From Deltaproteobacteria bacterium (lineage in GTDB: Bacteria > Desulfobacterota > GWC2-55-46 > JADFVP01): a stretch of DNA of 10,140 bases. Position numbers and translations under genes: made by a program. Of the stretch, positions 7,764 through 10,140 are shown piece after piece. Below the pieces are notes generated by a model. That model saw only the letters and a program-made list of their open reading frames with translations, was not told the origin of the DNA and ran no database searches. The number at the start of each line of letters is the position of its first letter. Positions within the stretch are counted from its first letter, which is position 1. The stretch is from positions 1 to 10,140 of the forward strand of contig JAJRYL010000143.1 of NCBI GenBank assembly GCA_024275855.1, written 5' to 3'.

Positions 7764-8018
7764 GCTTTCAATAATAACGGAGTTCCGCGCCCGCTCTTTC
7801 CTTATATATAATGGCTTATACCGCACCGTAATAGATAGCGCTGAAGAGCAGAACCGGCAGGGCTCTGTCACAAGAGCTTTTATCTTCAACGGCAACCGTT
7901 TAGATCAATAAAGCCCCTTCCACACTGACTGATTACCAAATAAAAAATTTTACAGCACGGCAATAAAGACCTTTTTAAGTATCTTAACAGACCGATAGCC
8001 CGTGCATTTTTCTATACG
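7764..8018. other. Intergenic region between the hydrolase gene and the nuo promoter
   Basis: No credible gene is seen in these 255 bp. Besides the terminator-like structure at 7941-8005, there is a short hairpin at 7862-7877 (GCTCT, six-nt loop, AGAGC) followed by TTTT on the plus strand. No plus-strand gene ends nearby, so that hairpin has no obvious client. An A/T-rich stretch lies around 7801-7812. No tRNA, riboswitch or small RNA pattern was recognised. Confidence 0.5.
7941..8005 (-). terminator. Candidate terminator after the carbon-nitrogen hydrolase gene
   Basis: On the minus strand GCACGG (8000-8005) pairs with CCGTGC (7955-7960). Within the loop, TTAAG and CTTAA form a nested five-base-pair stem around ATA. 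The outer stem is followed by TGTAAAATTTTTT (down to about 7943). It begins 13 bp past the hydrolase stop codon. The loop is long, so the fold is less certain than a classic intrinsic terminator. The plus-strand reading also ends in a short T-run, so it could act in both directions. Confidence 0.4.
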
Positions 8019-8807
8019 TTACAGTGTGTATAAGCCGGTTCGTCTGCTCTTTATAATATCGTTTCTGCTGTTTATCTTCTTATTCCGGGCGAGCGTTACA
8101 TCTATGTCAACCGTTCCGGACTCAACCCTTCTGCCTGAGCGTTTAAAGACCGTACCGTTTGGCCCTACCACCTGGCTCGAACCGATAAACGTTAACGCCG
8201 CCCCCTTAATCCGCTCTTCGGCACCTACCCTGTTGGCGGTAATAGCAAAAACCCTGTTCTCTAAACAGCGGGTAATCATGGCGGCGGGGCAGTGCGGCAG
8301 CACAAGATTTGACGGATGGCAGATAACGTCGGCCCCCTGCAAAGCGAGCGAGCGAGCGGCCTCCGGAAAGAGCCAGTCGAAGCAGATCATCATGCCCACT
8401 TTTGCAACGCCTACATCAAAGACCTTAAAGGGCGTATTGCCTTTTTTGAAGATTACCGTCTCGTTACTAAAGAGGTGCGCCTTGCGGTAAAGCCCTATAA
8501 ACCCTTTCGGCCCGACCAGCACGCAAGAGTTATAGACAGAGGCGCCTGAGCGCTCGGCTATTCCGGCGACTATAAAAGCACCTGTTTTAACTGCGGCCTC
8601 AATTAACCGTACTGCCGCATAACCGGAGCGCGCGTTTTCTCCAAGCTCTAACGCCTCGGCTGTTGACTTGAACTGATAACCGGTAGAGAAGAGTTCCGGC
8701 AAGACGACCAGCTCGGCGCCAAGCGTCTCTATTTTACTAACCGCGTTCTCTACATTGCGCTCTACTTCACCGAACTTCGGACGTGTCTGTATATAGGCAA
8801 CTTTCAA
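8019..8807 (-). CDS. Nitrilase-superfamily carbon-nitrogen hydrolase (amidase type)
   Basis: This cytoplasmic enzyme hydrolyses a C-N bond, probably of an amide or carbamoyl compound; the substrate cannot be told from sequence. The 262-residue protein has the full Glu-Lys-Cys triad: E38 in VLPELFSTGY, K109 in YRKAHLF and C142 in MMICFDWLFPE. HPSNLVLPHC and ENRVFAITANRVG after it are typical of the N-carbamoylputrescine amidase/omega-amidase-like branch. I chose the TTG at 8805-8807, because GGGAG (8814-8818) lies six bases upstream and the nitrilase fold starts immediately (KVAYIQ). The in-frame ATG at 8885 would add 26 residues of no family character. It stands alone, upstream of nuoA on the same strand but separated by a terminator-like structure and the nuo promoter, and diverges from gatCA. 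Confidence 0.9.
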   Translation of the reverse strand: MKVAYIQTRPKFGEVERNVENAVSKIETLGAELVVLPELFSTGYQFKSTAEALELGENARSGYAAVRLIEAAVKTGAFIVAGIAERSGASVYNSCVLVGPKGFIGLYRKAHLFSNETVIFKKGNTPFKVFDVGVAKVGMMICFDWLFPEAARSLALQGADVICHPSNLVLPHCPAAMITRCLENRVFAITANRVGAEERIKGAALTFIGSSQVVGPNGTVFKRSGRRVESGTVDIDVTLARNKKINSRNDIIKSRRTGLYTL

Positions 8808-8813
8808 TACACA

Positions 8814-8818
8814 CTCCC
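8814..8818 (-). promoter_or_regulatory. Ribosome binding site deciding a TTG start
   Basis: GGGAG on the minus strand lies six bases before TTG at 8805-8807. It is the best Shine-Dalgarno match near the hydrolase start and argues against the upstream ATG. Confidence 0.7.
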
Positions 8819-8827
8819 GTGCTAAAA

Positions 8828-8893
8828 ATATTCGACAAATTTTCCAACCGCTGCTGTTTTCATTACAAAAGCTGAATATCAACATATTCGACA
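8828..8893. repeat. Direct repeat ATATTCGACA and inverted repeat in the divergent region
   Basis: The 10-bp word ATATTCGACA occurs at 8828-8837 and 8884-8893, 56 bp apart. The second copy is also half of the inverted repeat GAATAT-CAAC-ATATTC (8874-8889). The second copy overlaps the possible -35 of the plus-strand promoter, and both lie in the leader of the minus-strand transcript. They may be operator half-sites for a regulator of the divergent pair, or chance repeats in an A/T-rich stretch. Confidence 0.35.
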
Positions 8894-8914
8894 GAACCGT
8901 ACACCGAGTATAAC
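8887..8914 (+). promoter_or_regulatory. Possible gatCA promoter overlapping the divergent one
   Basis: TATAAC (8909-8914) is a good -10 on the plus strand and overlaps the minus-strand -10 by four bases. The -35 is weaker: TTCGAC (8887-8892) at 16 bp or TCGACA (8888-8893) at 15 bp. A start near 8921 would leave a leader of about 117 nt before gatC. Confidence 0.4.
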
Positions 8915-8934
8915 ACAGCGCTTTTCAGTATCAA
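8907..8934 (-). promoter_or_regulatory. Promoter for the carbon-nitrogen hydrolase gene
   Basis: On the minus strand TTGATA (8929-8934) and TATACT (8907-8912) are 16 bp apart; each differs from the sigma-70 consensus at one position. Transcription would start near 8900, leaving a leader of about 90 nt before the TTG start. Confidence 0.6.
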
Positions 8935-9037
8935 CTGGCAACCGTAAAAATGCTCAGGCTTGAAAAAACCAACAGAACTGTGTTACCGTTCACTCTTAAT
9001 TTCACCAGAAGGACAGAATCGAAAGGCGGATAAATAT

Positions 9038-9325
9038 ATGTCTATCACAGGAGAAGATGTAGAGTACGTTGCGGGGCTCGCGCGCCTGAAGCTAAAAGAG
9101 GACGAGGTCGAGACCTACACCGCCCAGTTGCAGCGCATACTCAGTTATGTAGAGAAACTCTCTGAACTCGATACCGAGGGCGTAAACCCTACCGCGTACT
9201 CGGTCTCTACCTCCACGCCTATGCGGGAAGACACCGTTCACGAATCCATAGACAGAGACGAGGCCTTAAAGAACGCGCCCTCAACGGCACGCGGCTGTTT
9301 TAAGGTTCCACGCATAATAGAGTAG
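9038..9325 (+). CDS. gatC: Asp-tRNA(Asn)/Glu-tRNA(Gln) amidotransferase subunit C (GatC)
   Basis: GatC is the small stabilising subunit of the GatCAB amidotransferase, which converts mischarged Glu-tRNAGln or Asp-tRNAAsn to the correct aminoacyl-tRNA in the cytoplasm. The 95 residues match the usual length. The N-terminal helix (VEYVAGLARLKLKEDE), the QLQRILSYVEKLSELDTEGVNPT segment and the ending FKVPRIIE are characteristic. The ATG at 9038-9040 follows AAGGCGG about 9 nt upstream; an in-frame ATG at 8960 adds 26 residues unlike the family. It is followed after 45 bp by gatA. Presence of gatCA implies that at least one of GlnRS or AsnRS is absent or supplemented in this organism; that is known for the pathway, not seen here. 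Confidence 0.95.
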   Translation: MSITGEDVEYVAGLARLKLKEDEVETYTAQLQRILSYVEKLSELDTEGVNPTAYSVSTSTPMREDTVHESIDRDEALKNAPSTARGCFKVPRIIE

Positions 9326-9358
9326 CGGACACAACATCATATAAAGGCTAACTTAAAT

Positions 9359-9364
9359 AAGAGG
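9359..9364 (+). promoter_or_regulatory. Ribosome binding site deciding the gatA TTG start
   Basis: AAGAGG lies six bases before TTG at 9371-9373. The reading frame has no ATG between this TTG and the upstream in-frame stop, which is the gatC stop itself (9323-9325), so TTG is the supported start. Confidence 0.75.
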
Positions 9365-9370
9365 CTACAG

Positions 9371-10140
9371 TTGAGCATTACTAACGAGAGCATACACGGG
9401 TTATCCGCCAGGCTGAAAAGTAAAGAGCTTACCTCGGTAGAGGTTACGAACGTTTTTCTCGACCGCATAAAAGAGGTAGACGGCGACATAAACGCCTTTA
9501 TTACCGTATCTAACGAAACAGCGTTGGCAGACGCTAAAGAGGCCGACAGGCGTTTGAGTAACGGCACGGACGTAACGCCGTTAACAGGGGTGCCGGTATC
9601 CGTTAAAGATATCTTCTGCACCAAAAACATCCGCACCACCTGCGGCTCCAAGATGCTCGAAGACTTTATTCCGCCGTACGACGCTACGCTTATCGCCCGA
9701 TTGAAGACGGCGGGGGCGGTAATACTCGGCAAAAATAATATGGACGAGTTCGCTATGGGTTCTTCTACCGAGAACTCAGCCTACGCGCCTACCCTTAACC
9801 CGTGGTCGAAGGCTCACGTACCGGGCGGCAGTTCAGGAGGCTCCGCCGCTTCTGTGGCGGCTAACGAGTGCGCGGCCTCAATAGGCACGGATACTGGCGG
9901 CTCTATACGCCAACCGGCGTCGTGCTGCGGCGTGGTCGGCTTTAAACCGACCTACGGCAGGGTATCTCGCTTCGGCATGATCGCCTTCGCCTCGTCGCTC
10001 GACCAGGCAGGCCCGCTTACAAAAGACGTAGAGGACGCGGCAATTCTATTAAACATAATCGCCGGTCACGACCCCGCCGACTCCACCTCTATAAACGCTC
10101 CTGTGCCCGACTATACGGCAAACCTGAAAAACGGCGTAAA
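9371..10140 (+). CDS. gatA: Asp-tRNA(Asn)/Glu-tRNA(Gln) amidotransferase subunit A (GatA), 3'-truncated by the window edge
   Basis: GatA is the amidase-signature subunit that releases ammonia from glutamine (or asparagine) for transfer to the mischarged tRNA by GatB. The 256 complete codons visible are the N-terminal half of a protein normally about 480-490 residues long. The Ser-cisSer-Lys triad is complete: K79 in VSVKDIF, S154 in [10 protein letters not shown] and S178 in [12 protein letters not shown], the same numbering as the Staphylococcus enzyme. [14 protein letters not shown] (125-138) is another signature. The start is TTG at 9371 with AAGAGG six bases upstream; no in-frame ATG is available. 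It is presumably cotranscribed with gatC; gatB is not in the window and may follow or lie elsewhere. Confidence 0.96.
   Translation, partial: MSITNESIHGLSARLKSKELTSVEVTNVFLDRIKEVDGDINAFITVSNETALADAKEADRRLSNGTDVTPLTGVPVSVKDIFCTKNIRTTCGSKMLEDFIPPYDATLIARLKTAGAVILGKNNMDEFAMGSSTENSAYAPTLNPWSKAHVPGGSSGGSAASVAANECAASIGTDTGGSIRQPASCCGVVGFKPTYGRVSRFGMIAFASSLDQAGPLTKDVEDAAILLNIIAGHDPADSTSINAPVPDYTANLKNGV

Noticed and set aside
7241..7771. Longer NuoA starting at the ATG at 7771
   Set aside because: The extension would span the strong promoter at 7712-7740 and its 55 extra residues have no resemblance to NuoA, which is about 120 residues long.
7699..7911. 70-codon plus-strand reading frame upstream of nuoA
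   Set aside because: It runs antisense over the nuo promoter and operator, has no ribosome binding site and no recognisable protein character.
8808..8885. N-terminal extension of the hydrolase to the ATG at 8885
   Set aside because: The added residues precede the conserved start of the nitrilase fold; the TTG at 8807 has a well-placed GGGAG.

Overview
The window is a bacterial chromosome segment holding two housekeeping loci and the regulatory DNA between them. From right to left on the minus strand lie the first seven genes of a complex I (NADH:quinone oxidoreductase) operon in canonical order, nuoA-B-C-D-E-F-G; nuoG runs off the left edge, lacking only its extreme C-terminus. Every expected cofactor ligand set can be read: N2 in NuoB, N1a in NuoE, FMN/NADH site and N3 in NuoF, N1b, N4, N5 and N7 in NuoG. 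Because nuoEFG are present, this is a full NADH-oxidising type. NuoG also carries a second complete ferredoxin-type cysteine set, suggesting one more [4Fe-4S] cluster than in the usual complex I.

Right of nuoA is a roughly 410-bp intergenic region with a near-consensus sigma-70 promoter pointing into nuoA (TTGACA-17 bp-TATTCT) and a palindromic candidate operator just upstream. Next, on the minus strand, is a nitrilase-superfamily carbon-nitrogen hydrolase with an intact Glu-Lys-Cys triad and a TTG start. A 230-bp divergent region with two overlapping, oppositely directed -10 elements separates it from gatC and gatA on the plus strand. gatCA encode subunits of the Glu-tRNAGln/Asp-tRNAAsn amidotransferase; gatA also starts at TTG and leaves the window on the right.

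The nuo operon is tightly packed at A-B, B-C and E-F, but has unusually long spacers at D-E (156 bp) and C-D (427 bp). The C-D spacer contains four tandem copies of a 52-bp repeat, abutting the nuoC stop codon.

The organism is a bacterium of medium G+C content. Unfused nuoC and nuoD, nuoEFG inside the operon, the cysteine-rich NuoG and the use of transamidosome genes would fit a Desulfobacterota- or Nitrospirota-like lineage; this is an impression from protein style and was not tested. I see no mobile element, phage, CRISPR array, defence system or RNA gene, and no clear undescribed system. The points worth a second look are the extra NuoG cluster, the intra-operon tandem repeat and the two promoter regions.
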